64,000 nucleotides of DNA. Origin: Pseudomonas sp. B21-056 (GTDB taxonomy: Bacteria; Pseudomonadota; Gammaproteobacteria; Pseudomonadales; Pseudomonadaceae). Below, piece after piece: positions 43,414 through 51,833 of the stretch. Below the pieces are notes generated by a model, which was not told where the DNA came from, ran no database searches, and saw only the letters and a program-made list of their open reading frames with translations. The position numbers and the translations under genes were made by a program. Within the stretch, counting starts at the first letter, position 1; each line of letters begins with the position of its first letter. The stretch lies in the NCBI RefSeq assembly GCF_026016325.1, contig NZ_CP087203.1:1488001-1552000 (forward strand), written 5' to 3'.

Positions 43414-43487
43414 TGGAGCGGGTGAAGGGAATCGAACCCTCGTTATCAGCTTGGGAAGCTGGAGTAATGCCATTATACGACACCCGC
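43414..43487 (-). tRNA. tRNA-Gly (anticodon CCC)
   Basis: Cloverleaf on the minus strand: acceptor GCGGGTG/CACCCGC, D arm with AATGG, anticodon loop TTCCCAA (anticodon CCC), T arm GAGGGTTCGATTCCC and encoded CCA at the 3' end (43414-43416). The 3' end faces the accessory segment on the left. Confidence 0.95.
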
Positions 43488-43589
43488 TCAGAGCGGCTGA
43501 CTTTGTACCAGATGTGGGCGCGGATTTGAAGTTTTTCTTTACCGACGCTGAGGTTGCCCGTCGACGCAAGCCTCAAACCAGAGCGGTCG

Positions 43590-43634
43590 TTCGCGAGCAA
43601 GCCCCGTTGTCGAGGGGGCGGGGCTTGCTCGCGA
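43590..43634. repeat. Hairpin repeat, REP-like variant
   Basis: Perfect-looking arms TTCGCGAGCAAGCCCC and GGGGCTTGCTCGCGA around TTGTCGAGGGGGC. The core GAGCAAGC is related to, but not the same as, the GAGCAGGC REP core. Sits just after phaG. Confidence 0.78.
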
Positions 43635-43644
43635 GGACGCGGTT

Positions 43645-44529
43645 TCAGATTGCCAGTGCATGGTAGCCCTGCACCTGGCTGTAGCGTGGTCGGCTTTCGT
43701 GGTGGCCCGGTTTGAGGAAGCCCAGCAAGGCGTTGCGGCTGTCCCGGAAGGCGGCCTTGTGCTCCATGTCCAGGAAGTGCCCGGTGGCTTGCAGCGTGCT
43801 GAACGTGCTGTGCTGCACATGGGTGGCGAAAAGCCTGGCGTCGGCGGCCGAGGTGTACTCGTCCCATTCACCGTTCAGGAACAGCACCGGCACGTTGATT
43901 TTTTTCGCAGCAGTGGCGTAGCAGCCGAGGTCGCTCTGGAGCACCTCGCTGATGTGGAAATGCATCTGCCCGTATTCATGCTCGGCCAGGCTGCTGACGT
44001 GGCGATGGTTGAAGCGCTTGAACAGCGGCGGCAGGTGCTTGCCGATGGTGCTGTTGACCAGATGCCCCACACGGTCGCCGTCCAGGTTGCCCAGGTAATC
44101 GACACCACGCTCGAGGTAGTCGCGCATCGGCGCATTGAGGATGGGTGAGAACGAGCTGATCACGGCTTTTTCGATACGTCGCGGGCGCTGGGACAACGCG
44201 GTCAATGTGGCGGCGCCGCCCCATGAGAACGACAGCACGTGTTCGGCGGCGAAATGGTCGATCAGCTCCAGCAGGATCTGGCCTTCGACTTCCTTCGTCA
44301 GCATCTTCTCGTGCCGGTTGTGGGGCTTGGACTTGCCCGCGTAGGGCTGGTCGTACAGCACGACGTTGAATTGCGGATGAAGGTTCTTGACGGTCTGTGC
44401 AAACGACGCGGTAGTGGCCAGCGAGCCGTTGACCAGGATGATGGTCTTTTGTGCGGCGTCTGCGCGATAGAACTCCGTGTAAACCCGATACTGACCCTGT
44501 ATATCCAGCACAGCGATTTCTGGCCTCAT
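43645..44529 (-). CDS. phaG: (R)-3-hydroxydecanoyl-ACP:CoA transacylase
   Basis: Alpha/beta hydrolase-fold enzyme of 294 residues linking fatty-acid synthesis to medium-chain PHA by moving 3-hydroxyacyl groups from ACP to CoA (some members act as 3-hydroxyacyl-ACP thioesterases). From memory it is near-identical to P. putida PhaG at the start: MRPEIAVLDIQGQYRVYTEF, then ILVNGSLATTASFAQTVKNL, the nucleophile region LSFSWGGAATLTALS, and NGEWDEYTSAADARLF with the late Asp. ATG 44529 has AGGAG about nine bases upstream; the frame continues upstream for 80 codons without homology. RhlA is a close relative but the start and end fit PhaG. Confidence 0.92.
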   Translation of the reverse strand: MRPEIAVLDIQGQYRVYTEFYRADAAQKTIILVNGSLATTASFAQTVKNLHPQFNVVLYDQPYAGKSKPHNRHEKMLTKEVEGQILLELIDHFAAEHVLSFSWGGAATLTALSQRPRRIEKAVISSFSPILNAPMRDYLERGVDYLGNLDGDRVGHLVNSTIGKHLPPLFKRFNHRHVSSLAEHEYGQMHFHISEVLQSDLGCYATAAKKINVPVLFLNGEWDEYTSAADARLFATHVQHSTFSTLQATGHFLDMEHKAAFRDSRNALLGFLKPGHHESRPRYSQVQGYHALAI

Positions 44530-44839
44530 GTCATAGACTCCTGGCAAGCGGGTATGCGCGCAATGAGATTGCACGGGCAATGTGACAGGTAGGCATTCGC
44601 CTGGAAGATAAGGCCCAAGTCGATCCCAAAAAGACCGGTCGACGGGTGTTGTTATTAAGCGGGCAGTTTGTCGGCGGGCAAGGCGGAACCAGAGGTTCTG
44701 GCCGACAAAAAGTTTCTTAGAGGTATGGGGTGACTCATCGGTCACATTTCGGCCGACGGTCTGATTCAAGCAGGGGGATGGCCGTTGCGCAAGTGTCTTT
44801 TTGAAAATTGTTCGACACTTCTGCCCGGCGGTCCGTAGC
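44530..44839. other. phaG upstream region
   Basis: 310 bases between phaG and the rsuA stop codon. It carries the AlgU-like promoter candidate at 44689-44715. I see no gene; a frame continuous with phaG exists up to 44769 but has no protein similarity. Confidence 0.45.
44689..44715 (-). promoter_or_regulatory. AlgU-type promoter candidate for phaG
   Basis: On the minus strand AAACTT (44710-44715), 16 bases, then TCTGG (44689-44693). The AlgU/RpoE consensus is GAACTT, 16-17 bases, TCTGA, so nine of eleven positions fit. It reads toward phaG, with a leader of about 150 bases. Confidence 0.35.
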
Positions 44840-45532
44840 TCAGATCAGGCTGACTTCTTCGGGGGTCAAGGCGCGGTATTGGCCCGGCTCGAGATCGGCG
44901 TCCAGCGAAAGCGGCCCCATGCCTTCGCGGTGCAGGCGCAACACTTTGTTATCGAAGTGGCCGAACATGCGTTTGACCTGATGATAGCGCCCCTCAACGA
45001 TGCTCAGCCGCGCCGAGTTCGGCCCCAGCAGCGTCAACTCCGCGGGCAAGGTGGTGAGGTCTTCGAAAGCGAAGTACAGGCCTCGGGCGAAGGTGACGGC
45101 GTATTCGGCAGTAATGATCTGCTCGGTTTCGACGTAGTAGACCTTTGGCAGTTTGGTCTGTGGCTGGGTCAGGCGTCGCGACCAACTGCCGTCATTGGTG
45201 ATCAGCATCAGCCCGGTGGTGTTGAAGTCCAGGCGTCCGGCGATGTGCAGGTCGTCCTTGTCCGGCTCGTCCAGCCAATCGAGCACGGTGGGATGCTGCG
45301 GATCGCGGGTGGCGCTGACGCAGCCGGTGGGTTTGTGCAGCATGAAATACCGCGCCGGTCGGCCTGCCTGCAGCAATTCGTCGTCGACCTCGACGCGACT
45401 GAACTCACGGACCTGAGCGTGCGGGTCGCTGACCACCAGACCATCGATTCGCACCCGACGCGCCACCAGCAACAACCGGACCTGTTGGCGATTGAAGCGC
45501 GGTAGATTGCTGAGGAAACGGTCGACGCGCAT
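44840..45532 (-). CDS. rsuA: 16S rRNA pseudouridine-516 synthase
   Basis: RsuA-family pseudouridine synthase, 230 residues. An N-terminal S4 RNA-binding domain (MRVDRFLSNLPRFNRQQVRL, RVRIDGLVV) precedes the catalytic domain with Asp in HIAGRLDFNTTGLMLITNDG and motif KPTGCVSATRD. It modifies U516 of 16S rRNA. The start at 45532 gives the S4 domain start; the longer open frame upstream has no homology. RluE/RluF-type enzymes are the alternative, but length and motifs fit RsuA. Confidence 0.9.
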   Translation of the reverse strand: MRVDRFLSNLPRFNRQQVRLLLVARRVRIDGLVVSDPHAQVREFSRVEVDDELLQAGRPARYFMLHKPTGCVSATRDPQHPTVLDWLDEPDKDDLHIAGRLDFNTTGLMLITNDGSWSRRLTQPQTKLPKVYYVETEQIITAEYAVTFARGLYFAFEDLTTLPAELTLLGPNSARLSIVEGRYHQVKRMFGHFDNKVLRLHREGMGPLSLDADLEPGQYRALTPEEVSLI

Positions 45533-45567
45533 GGGCAATTCAGGCAAGGGAGCGGAGGGCGGGAATC

Positions 45568-45786
45568 TTACGCGATCGGCTGCTGTCTGGCGCGCAATTG
45601 GCTTTCGACTCGGGCGCAGCGTGGGCACAGGCAGGATTGATTGCGCAGTTCGGCTGGCAATGCCTCGAGCACTACCGGGTCGATACTCACACCGTAACAC
45701 CAGCAGGCTCGGTCGGCTGTGTTCGGGTTGGCCAGGGTGCAGTCATTGGCGCTGCCGCAGGCGGGGCACAAGTCGGGTTTATTCAT
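45568..45786 (-). CDS. Cysteine-rich CWC-family protein
   Basis: A 72-residue protein with seven Cys, in pairs: LCPACGSANDC, RACWCYGV, SCLCPRC. The CWCYGV triad is the mark of the PF14375 Cys-rich CWC family, probably a metal-binding treble clef; function unknown. The ATG at 45786 overlaps the last eight bases of the degenerate GGDEF gene, which therefore sits upstream in the same transcript. Confidence 0.85.
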   Translation of the reverse strand: MNKPDLCPACGSANDCTLANPNTADRACWCYGVSIDPVVLEALPAELRNQSCLCPRCARVESQLRARQQPIA

Positions 45787-46525
45787 AACTGGAGTGGGGC
45801 ATCTCAACGCAGGTTCGGTTGCTTCCGGTTTGTCGGGCACGTTGCAGCGCATGATCGGTCCGCGACAGCAAGCTGTGCAAGGTGTCGTTGTCCTGCAAGG
45901 TGGTGAGGCCGATGCTGATAGTCGCCAGCAGTTGCTTCCCACTGCAGAAATAGCGTTGCCTCTCGATGTGCTGACGAATTTTCTCGGCGATTTTCAGACC
46001 TGTCTGTCCGTCGGTGTCCTTGAGCAGGACGACAAAGGCGTCGGTACTCCAGCGACACACGATGTCCGAATGTCGCAGGCTATCGGTCAGGTCGCGGGCA
46101 AACCCGGTCAACAGTTGATCGCTGGCGATGTGACCATGGGCGGTGTCCAGTCGCTTGAAGTCGTCCAGTTCCAGCAACAATGCGGTCAAGGGTCTGGGCT
46201 CGCGCTGAGCCTCATGGAGAGCTTGCACGGCGAGCAGGTCGAAGCCCCGGCGGTTGGGCAGTTCGGTCAGGCTGTCGAGCGTTGCCTGGGCATCGATGCG
46301 GCGTTGATAGCTGCTGATGATCCGACACAGCACTAATAGCACCGCCAGCGTGATCAGCAGGCCAATCACAAGATTCAGGTACAGGACCTTGAGCAGGTTG
46401 TCCCGTATCGAGGTGTGGGCGACGTAATAGCCCAATAGCGAAATCACCAGAAAGCCCGTACCCAGCAGCACCGCCAGTGCCAGGAGCGGTTTGCGTTGGG
46501 AATACAACGGCGAACGAGGCGACAT
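45779..46525 (-). CDS. Membrane GGDEF-domain protein, degenerate active site
   Basis: A 248-residue protein with two membrane helices (about residues 15-36 and 48-67) and a GGDEF domain from about residue 80. DSLTELPNRRGFDLLAVQAL marks the domain start, but the catalytic loop reads CRWSTDAFVVLL, so GGDEF has become STDAF and cyclase activity is unlikely. The rest of the fold is preserved (ISIGLTTLQDND), which suggests a binding, sensory or scaffold role. The gene overlaps the CWC gene. Confidence 0.85.
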   Translation of the reverse strand: MSPRSPLYSQRKPLLALAVLLGTGFLVISLLGYYVAHTSIRDNLLKVLYLNLVIGLLITLAVLLVLCRIISSYQRRIDAQATLDSLTELPNRRGFDLLAVQALHEAQREPRPLTALLLELDDFKRLDTAHGHIASDQLLTGFARDLTDSLRHSDIVCRWSTDAFVVLLKDTDGQTGLKIAEKIRQHIERQRYFCSGKQLLATISIGLTTLQDNDTLHSLLSRTDHALQRARQTGSNRTCVEMPHSSYE

Positions 46526-46766
46526 GGCGATTCCCTGAGCGGCGATCGGATGGACTCAGTTTAGTGGCTTGTAGGAAATGGCGACGGGATTTGTGGAGGG
46601 GACTCTGTGGCGAGTCCGGGAAACAGGCAAAAGGCTAGATGTTTCAACTTATTGCCAAATCGCACCAGATTCCGTTTTTGTTGTCAGATTAATCGTCAGT
46701 CACCGAAAGATGACTGCCGCCCATCAGCGTCGCTGATGCGGCCCATTCGCGGTCCAGGAGGCCGCC

Positions 46767-47132
46767 ATGTATCGACGATTGCTGCTCCTTGCGTTTCTCG
46801 GTTTGACTCTTTCGGCCTGCGTGCCTTACTACGACGGAGACTCGAGCTATTACCGTTCCGAGGTCTACACCTCACCGGCGCCGGTCTATTACGGCGGTGG
46901 GAGTTATTACTCGGCGCCGCGCTACTATTCGGCACCAAGGTATTACCAAGCGGCGCCGCGCTACTACCAACCCGCTCCCCGCTATTATTCGCCACCGCGG
47001 GCAGTCTATCGGTCTTATCCGAGTCGGGGCGGCTGGGACGGCCATGACCGGGGTGGTTGGGGTGGCCGTGACTGGGGCGGCCATGACCGTCGGGGACGGG
47101 GCGATCATGATGGACGGGGCAGTCACCGCTGA
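46767..47132 (+). CDS. Tyr/Pro-rich small lipoprotein
   Basis: A 121-residue lipoprotein with lipobox LTLSAC (Cys about 18). The body is a run of tandem units such as SAPRYYSAPRYYQAAPRYYQ, about eight residues each with Pro-Arg-Tyr-Tyr, followed by a Gly/Asp/Arg/His-rich tail (GGWDGHDRGGWGGRD). Such low-complexity, Tyr-rich lipoproteins are common in pseudomonads; function unknown. GGAGG at about 46757 gives the start. A clear terminator follows. Confidence 0.85.
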   Translation: MYRRLLLLAFLGLTLSACVPYYDGDSSYYRSEVYTSPAPVYYGGGSYYSAPRYYSAPRYYQAAPRYYQPAPRYYSPPRAVYRSYPSRGGWDGHDRGGWGGRDWGGHDRRGRGDHDGRGSHR

Positions 47133-47146
47133 TCTCCAGGTAACTG

Positions 47147-47175
47147 AAAGCGGCGCATCGAGCGCCGCTTTTTTT
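47147..47175 (+). terminator. Rho-independent terminator
   Basis: Stem AAAGCGGCGC/GCGCCGCTTT with loop ATCGA, followed by a run of T, 15 bases after the lipoprotein stop codon. Confidence 0.9.
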
Positions 47176-47191
47176 CGCCTGCAACAAAATC

Positions 47192-47219
47192 TGTGGGAGC
47201 GAGCAGGCTCGCTCCCACA
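47192..47219. repeat. Compact REP palindrome
   Basis: TGTGGGAGCGAGCAGGCTCG followed by CTCCCACA: the two REP arms are fused head to head with only a few bases between, unlike the paired copies elsewhere. Confidence 0.85.
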
Positions 47220-47237
47220 TGGTTTCATCCGGGATTT

Positions 47238-48350
47238 CTATTCATTGGCCAGATCCGCCAGCGGATGCCGTCCTTCCCAGGCCTTGTGGAAGTGCGCCTC
47301 CACTGCCGCTTCAGGCACATGGTTGATGTCCGGCCAGTGCCAGTGAGGTTTCTGGTCCTTGTCGATCAGTCGGGCCCGCACGCCTTCACTGAATTCAGGA
47401 TGCCGGCAACAATTGAGGCTCAGGGTGTATTCCATGCGAAACACGCCGGCCAACGACAAGTGACGGGCCCGGGCGATCTGCTCCCAGACCAGATGAGCGG
47501 TCAGCGGTGAGCCTTCGGTCATGGTCCTGGCGGCCCGGGCGATCAGCGGATCCGCATGGTCGACCAGCAGGCTGAGGGCTTTCCAGGCGCAACGCACGTC
47601 GCTGACATCCAGCCATTCGTCGATTTGTCGACGACGTGGGAGCCATTGGGCTTCGGGTAACCGGTCGAGCGCTTCCTGCTGCAAGGCCTTGAGCAGGCTG
47701 TTGAGTTGCATGTCGGTCTGTTCCTGCCAGTTGAGCTGCAGCAGGCCCTCGATCAGGTCGTCTTGTTGCTCGTCCAGCAAAAAACGGTCGGCCAGGCCCA
47801 GGTCGATGGCATCCCGGGCGTTCATGTGGGCGCCGGTCAGGCCGAGAAACAGCCCGAGCTTGCCCGGCAAGCGTGACAGGAACCAACTGGCGCCGACATC
47901 CGGGTACAGGCCGATACTGATTTCCGGCATCGCCAGGCGACTGCTTGGTGTGACGATCCGGGTGCTTGCGCCTTGCAGCAAACCCATGCCGCCGCCGAGC
48001 ACATAGCCGTGGCCCCAGCACACCAAGGGCTTGGGGTAGGTGTGCAAGTTGAAGTCCAGGCGATATTCCGCCGCAAAGAATTGCGCCGCCAACGCTGGGA
48101 CTTCGCCGGGATGGGCGCGGCAGGCTTCCACCAGGCTGCGGACTTCGCCTCCCGCGCAGAAGGCCTTGGCGCCGTTGCCTCGCAGTAATACACAAACCAC
48201 TTGCGGTTCCCGGGCCCAGGCATCGAGACGTTCGCGCAACGCGTTGATCATCGGCAGGGACAAGGCGTTCAAGGATTTTTCGGCGTCCAGGGTGGCAATG
48301 CCGATACGGGCCCCAGTGATGCCCGTGAGTTCTTCGAAGTGCAGATTCAT
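47238..48350 (-). CDS. 3-hydroxyisobutyryl-CoA hydrolase / enoyl-CoA hydratase family
   Basis: Crotonase-fold enzyme of 370 residues. Length and C-terminal extension (RHPEFSEGVRARLIDKD) fit 3-hydroxyisobutyryl-CoA hydrolase of valine degradation rather than the 260-residue hydratases. Motifs are GAKAFCAGGEVRSLVEA (oxyanion loop), GYVLGGGMGLLQGAS and the catalytic Glu region PEISIGLYPDVGASWFLSRL. It stands apart from other fatty-acid or branched-chain genes. A general enoyl-CoA hydratase role is possible. Confidence 0.85.
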   Translation of the reverse strand: MNLHFEELTGITGARIGIATLDAEKSLNALSLPMINALRERLDAWAREPQVVCVLLRGNGAKAFCAGGEVRSLVEACRAHPGEVPALAAQFFAAEYRLDFNLHTYPKPLVCWGHGYVLGGGMGLLQGASTRIVTPSSRLAMPEISIGLYPDVGASWFLSRLPGKLGLFLGLTGAHMNARDAIDLGLADRFLLDEQQDDLIEGLLQLNWQEQTDMQLNSLLKALQQEALDRLPEAQWLPRRRQIDEWLDVSDVRCAWKALSLLVDHADPLIARAARTMTEGSPLTAHLVWEQIARARHLSLAGVFRMEYTLSLNCCRHPEFSEGVRARLIDKDQKPHWHWPDINHVPEAAVEAHFHKAWEGRHPLADLANE

Positions 48351-48480
48351 CGTGACCTCGATCAGAAATTGAATGTTCAGTATGAACGCTGCGTGGGAAA
48401 GTGCCGGTTCTGCGTCAGATCAATTGACAAGCCATGTAGGCTTTCCTAGGGTGCGCCCATTGTTTTTACCGGGTGCAATC

Positions 48481-49173
48481 ATGACTGCTGACGACCGTAT
48501 CAAACTCGAACCGAGCTGGAAGCAGGCGCTGCGTGCCGAGTTCGACCAGCCCTACATGGCAGAGTTGCGCGAATTCCTGCGCCAGGAATACGCCGCCGGC
48601 AAGGAGATTTACCCACCGGCCTCGCTGATTTTCAACGCCCTCAACTCCACGCCGCTGGACAAGGTCAAGGTGGTGATCCTGGGGCAAGACCCATATCACG
48701 GCCCGGGCCAGGCCCATGGCCTGTGCTTTTCGGTGCAGCCGGGCGTACCGGCGCCGCCGTCGCTGGTGAATATCTTCAAGGAATTGAAGCGCGACCTGAA
48801 CATCGACATCCCCAACCACGGCTACCTGCAAAGCTGGGCCGATCAGGGTGTGTTGCTGCTCAATACCACCATGACCGTGGAACGTGCCAATGCCAACGCT
48901 CATGCAGGCAAGGGCTGGCAACATTTTACCGACCGGGTCATCGAGGTGGTCAGCGCGCATCAACCGAATCTGGTGTTCCTGCTGTGGGGCGCTCATGCCC
49001 AGAGCAAGCAGAAGCTGATCGACGCCACCAAACACCTGGTGCTGACCTCGGTCCACCCATCGCCGCTGTCGGCTTATCGTGGCTTCCTGGGGTGCGGGCA
49101 TTTTGGCCGGACGAACAAGTTTCTCGAGCAGCATGGCGAGGCGCCGATCGATTGGCGGTTGCCGCCGGTTTAA
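48481..49173 (+). CDS. ung: Uracil-DNA glycosylase
   Basis: Family 1 UDG of 230 residues that removes uracil from DNA in base-excision repair. Motifs in order: [20 protein letters not shown] (water-activating Asp), [26 protein letters not shown] and the Leu-loop [15 protein letters not shown] with the catalytic His. The start at 48481 gives the family N-terminus [14 protein letters not shown]; the open frame upstream is not conserved-looking. Confidence 0.97.
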   Translation: MTADDRIKLEPSWKQALRAEFDQPYMAELREFLRQEYAAGKEIYPPASLIFNALNSTPLDKVKVVILGQDPYHGPGQAHGLCFSVQPGVPAPPSLVNIFKELKRDLNIDIPNHGYLQSWADQGVLLLNTTMTVERANANAHAGKGWQHFTDRVIEVVSAHQPNLVFLLWGAHAQSKQKLIDATKHLVLTSVHPSPLSAYRGFLGCGHFGRTNKFLEQHGEAPIDWRLPPV

Positions 49174-49192
49174 ATGTTCGGCAATGCGGGCC

Positions 49193-49273
49193 TCATCGCG
49201 AGCAGGCTCGCTCCCACAGAGGATCTGCGGTGCAGGCACGGATCAATGTGGGAGCGAGCCTGCTCGCGATGAG
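49193..49273. repeat. REP pair (REPIN)
   Basis: Inverted REP copies at 49193-49218 and about 49246-49273 between convergent ung and the abrB-like gene. Confidence 0.9.
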
Positions 49274-49287
49274 GGCGACACGAACGA

Positions 49288-50325
49288 TCAGGCGGAACCC
49301 GGTCGTCGCATCCAATACCTGAACAACGGCTCCGCCAGAAACAACACGAACAACAGCCGCATCACCTGCAACGCCGTCACCAGCGGCACCGACAGTTGCA
49401 GCGTCTCCGCCGTCAGGCTCATTTCTGCGATGCCGCCGGGCATCATGCCGAGGGTCAGTGAGCGCAGGTCCAGATGGGTCAGCGTGCTCAGGCCCAGGGC
49501 CGCGAGGGTGGCGATCAGCATCGTCAACACCGTGCCGATCAGGGTGCGCCCCATGAACGAGGGCGCCCGGCGAAAGAACTGCCGGTTGAAGTGACAACCC
49601 AAGCCGCTGCCGATCAGCCACTGGCCGATCTGGCTGCCGCCGTTGGGCAGGCCGATGTGCAGGTCCCAACCGATACTGACCGCCGCACTCACCAGCAGCG
49701 GCCCGAACAACCACGGGTTGGGTTGACGCAGGCGCTCCCAGATCCAGGCGAGCAGGGCGCCCGCCGGGAACAACAGCGCCAGCCACAGCCAGTCCACAGT
49801 GGTGGCGTGCTGCACCGGGGCGCCTTCGCCCAGCAGGTATTTGAACGCCGCCGGCACACACAGCACGACCACCAGCACCCGCAGGCTCTGGCCCGCGGCG
49901 ACACGGCTGAGATCCGCGCCGTTCCGAGCGCCAAGGTTGACCATTTCGCCGGAACCGCCCGGCATGCTGGAGAAGAAAGCGGTGGCGCGGTCTTCGCCGG
50001 TGCGGCGCATCAGCCACACACTGACCACGCTGGACACGCTGGTGATCAGCGCGCCGAAGAAGATCAGGCCGAAGTGGCCCAGGACCTGTTCCATCACCAC
50101 GGGGGTGAAGTGCAGGCCGATGCCGATGCCCACCACCCATTGGCCGCATTTACGGCCGCCGGGGATTTCCATCAGTTGCCACGGGGTCAGGCAGCGCACC
50201 AGGATGATCGCCAGCAACGAGCCGACCATCCAGGGCAAAGGCCAGCCGATCAGGCTGGCCAGATAACCGCCGGCCAGGCCGACCAGCGGTGTTCCCCACC
50301 ATTGTCTGAAGGTCGTTTCAGACAT
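49288..50325 (-). CDS. AbrB-family membrane protein
   Basis: Inner membrane protein of 345 residues with about ten helices in two related halves, the AbrB/PF05145 family (named for E. coli AbrB, sometimes called an ammonia monooxygenase-associated or regulator protein, not the Bacillus DNA-binding AbrB). The duplicated motif FSSMPGGSGEMVNLGARNGA and its second copy MMPGGIAEMSLTAETL mark it. Its start overlaps the tctA stop by eight bases, so it is the fourth gene of tctCBA. A transporter or permease role is inferred. Confidence 0.84.
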   Translation of the reverse strand: MSETTFRQWWGTPLVGLAGGYLASLIGWPLPWMVGSLLAIILVRCLTPWQLMEIPGGRKCGQWVVGIGIGLHFTPVVMEQVLGHFGLIFFGALITSVSSVVSVWLMRRTGEDRATAFFSSMPGGSGEMVNLGARNGADLSRVAAGQSLRVLVVVLCVPAAFKYLLGEGAPVQHATTVDWLWLALLFPAGALLAWIWERLRQPNPWLFGPLLVSAAVSIGWDLHIGLPNGGSQIGQWLIGSGLGCHFNRQFFRRAPSFMGRTLIGTVLTMLIATLAALGLSTLTHLDLRSLTLGMMPGGIAEMSLTAETLQLSVPLVTALQVMRLLFVLFLAEPLFRYWMRRPGSA

Positions 50326-51832
50326 CGGCCACGGCGCGTCGTTGGGCTGCGCGGCGACGCCAGATCCGCAGCAGTGGCATGAACAGCATGATCGCCGTCA
50401 GGATCCAGCAGCCAAAGGTGATCGGGCTCGACCAGAGGATTTCCAGTGCGCCGTTGGAGATCGACAACGCACGCCGCAGGTTCTGCTCCATCAGGCCGCC
50501 GAGGATGAAACCCAGCAGCACCGGCGACAACGGAAAGTCCAGCTTGCGCAGGATGTAGCCGAAGATGCCGATACCGATCATCAGGAACAGGTCGAACGTG
50601 GTGGCGTGCACCGCGTAGACACCGATGCCGGTGATGATGGCGATGACCGGCACCAGCGCCCAGTTCGGCACGGCCAGGATGCGGGTGAAGACGCGGATCA
50701 TCGGGATGTTGAGGATCACCAGCATGACGTTGGCGATGAACAGGGAGGCGATCAGGCCCCAGACGATGTCCGGCTGTTGTTGGAACAACAGTGGGCCCGG
50801 GGTGATGTTGTACAGCGACAGCGCGCCGATCATCACCGCCGTGGTGCCCGAGCCGGGAACGCCGAGGGTCAGCATCGGCACCAGCGCACCACAGGCTGCG
50901 CCACCGATGGCGGTTTCCGGGGCGGCTAGGCCGCGCTTGTCGCCCTGGCCGAAGGTGCCGCTGGCACCGGCCATGCGTTTCTCGGTCATGTAGGCCACGG
51001 CACTGGCCAGGGTTGCTCCGGCACCTGGCAACACGCCCATGATGAAACCGAGCAGGCCGCAACGCAGGTTCACGACGAACACCGACGCGGCTTCCTTGAA
51101 GTTGAACATCATCCGCCCGGTGGCTTTCACCGCTTCCTGGCCGCGATGGGTTTTTTCCAGCAGCAACAGGATTTCGCTGATGGAGAACAGGCCCAGCACC
51201 AGCACGACGAACTGGATGCCGTCGGTCAAGTGGATGTTGTCACCGGTGAAGCGGTACACGCCGCTGTTGGCGTCGATCCCCACAGACGACAGGAATAACC
51301 CGATCAACGCCGCGATGAACGTCTTCAGCGGGCGGTCGCCGGCCATGCCGCCGAGGCAGACAATGGCGAATACCATCAGGACGAAATATTCCGCCGGCCC
51401 GAAGGCAATCGCCCATTTGGCCAGCAGCGGAGCGAATAGCACCATGCCGCACGTGGCAATGAACGCACCGATGAACGAACTCCACGCCGATAACGACAGC
51501 GCCACCCCGGCCAGGCCCTGGCGGGCCATCGGGTAGCCGTCGAGGGTTGTCATCACGGTGGAGGCTTCCCCCGGGATGTTGAGCAGGATCGAACTGATGC
51601 GCCCGCCGTATTCGCAACCCAGGTACACCGCTGCCAACAGGATCAGCGCCGATTCCGGCGGCAGGCCCAGGGCGAAGGCGATCGGGATCAGCAACGCCAC
51701 GCCGTTGATCGGACCGAGGCCGGGCAGCAGGCCGACCACGGTGCCGATCAGGGTGCCGGTCAGAGCTGTGACGAGGTTATAAGGCGTCAGCGCGACACCG
51801 AAACCCTGGCCGAGATAATTCAGGGTATCCAT
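50318..51832 (-). CDS. tctA: Tripartite tricarboxylate transporter, large membrane subunit
   Basis: TctA subunit of 504 residues, about 12 helices; the main permease for citrate or other tricarboxylates, driven by the cation gradient. Family marks are TVVGLLPGLGPINGVALLIP, the GG-rich IGGAACGALVPMLTLGVPGSG and a second GLLPGAGATLASAVAY-type repeat (VLPGAGATLASAVAYMTE). It begins one base after the tctB stop (TGA-T-ATG) and overlaps abrB. Confidence 0.95.
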   Translation of the reverse strand: MDTLNYLGQGFGVALTPYNLVTALTGTLIGTVVGLLPGLGPINGVALLIPIAFALGLPPESALILLAAVYLGCEYGGRISSILLNIPGEASTVMTTLDGYPMARQGLAGVALSLSAWSSFIGAFIATCGMVLFAPLLAKWAIAFGPAEYFVLMVFAIVCLGGMAGDRPLKTFIAALIGLFLSSVGIDANSGVYRFTGDNIHLTDGIQFVVLVLGLFSISEILLLLEKTHRGQEAVKATGRMMFNFKEAASVFVVNLRCGLLGFIMGVLPGAGATLASAVAYMTEKRMAGASGTFGQGDKRGLAAPETAIGGAACGALVPMLTLGVPGSGTTAVMIGALSLYNITPGPLLFQQQPDIVWGLIASLFIANVMLVILNIPMIRVFTRILAVPNWALVPVIAIITGIGVYAVHATTFDLFLMIGIGIFGYILRKLDFPLSPVLLGFILGGLMEQNLRRALSISNGALEILWSSPITFGCWILTAIMLFMPLLRIWRRRAAQRRAVADV

Positions 51833-51833
51833 A

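Noticed and set aside
43414..43487. Duplicate of the tRNA-Gly 3' end as an att site for the accessory segment
   Set aside because: I looked for a copy of GGGTTCGATTCCC plus CCA on the left side of 34-38 kb and found none by eye; left as unproven.
43645..44529. RhlA (rhamnolipid HAA synthase) as the name
   Set aside because: The start MRPEIAVLDIQGQYRVYTEF and the end fit PhaG, and no rhlB neighbour exists.
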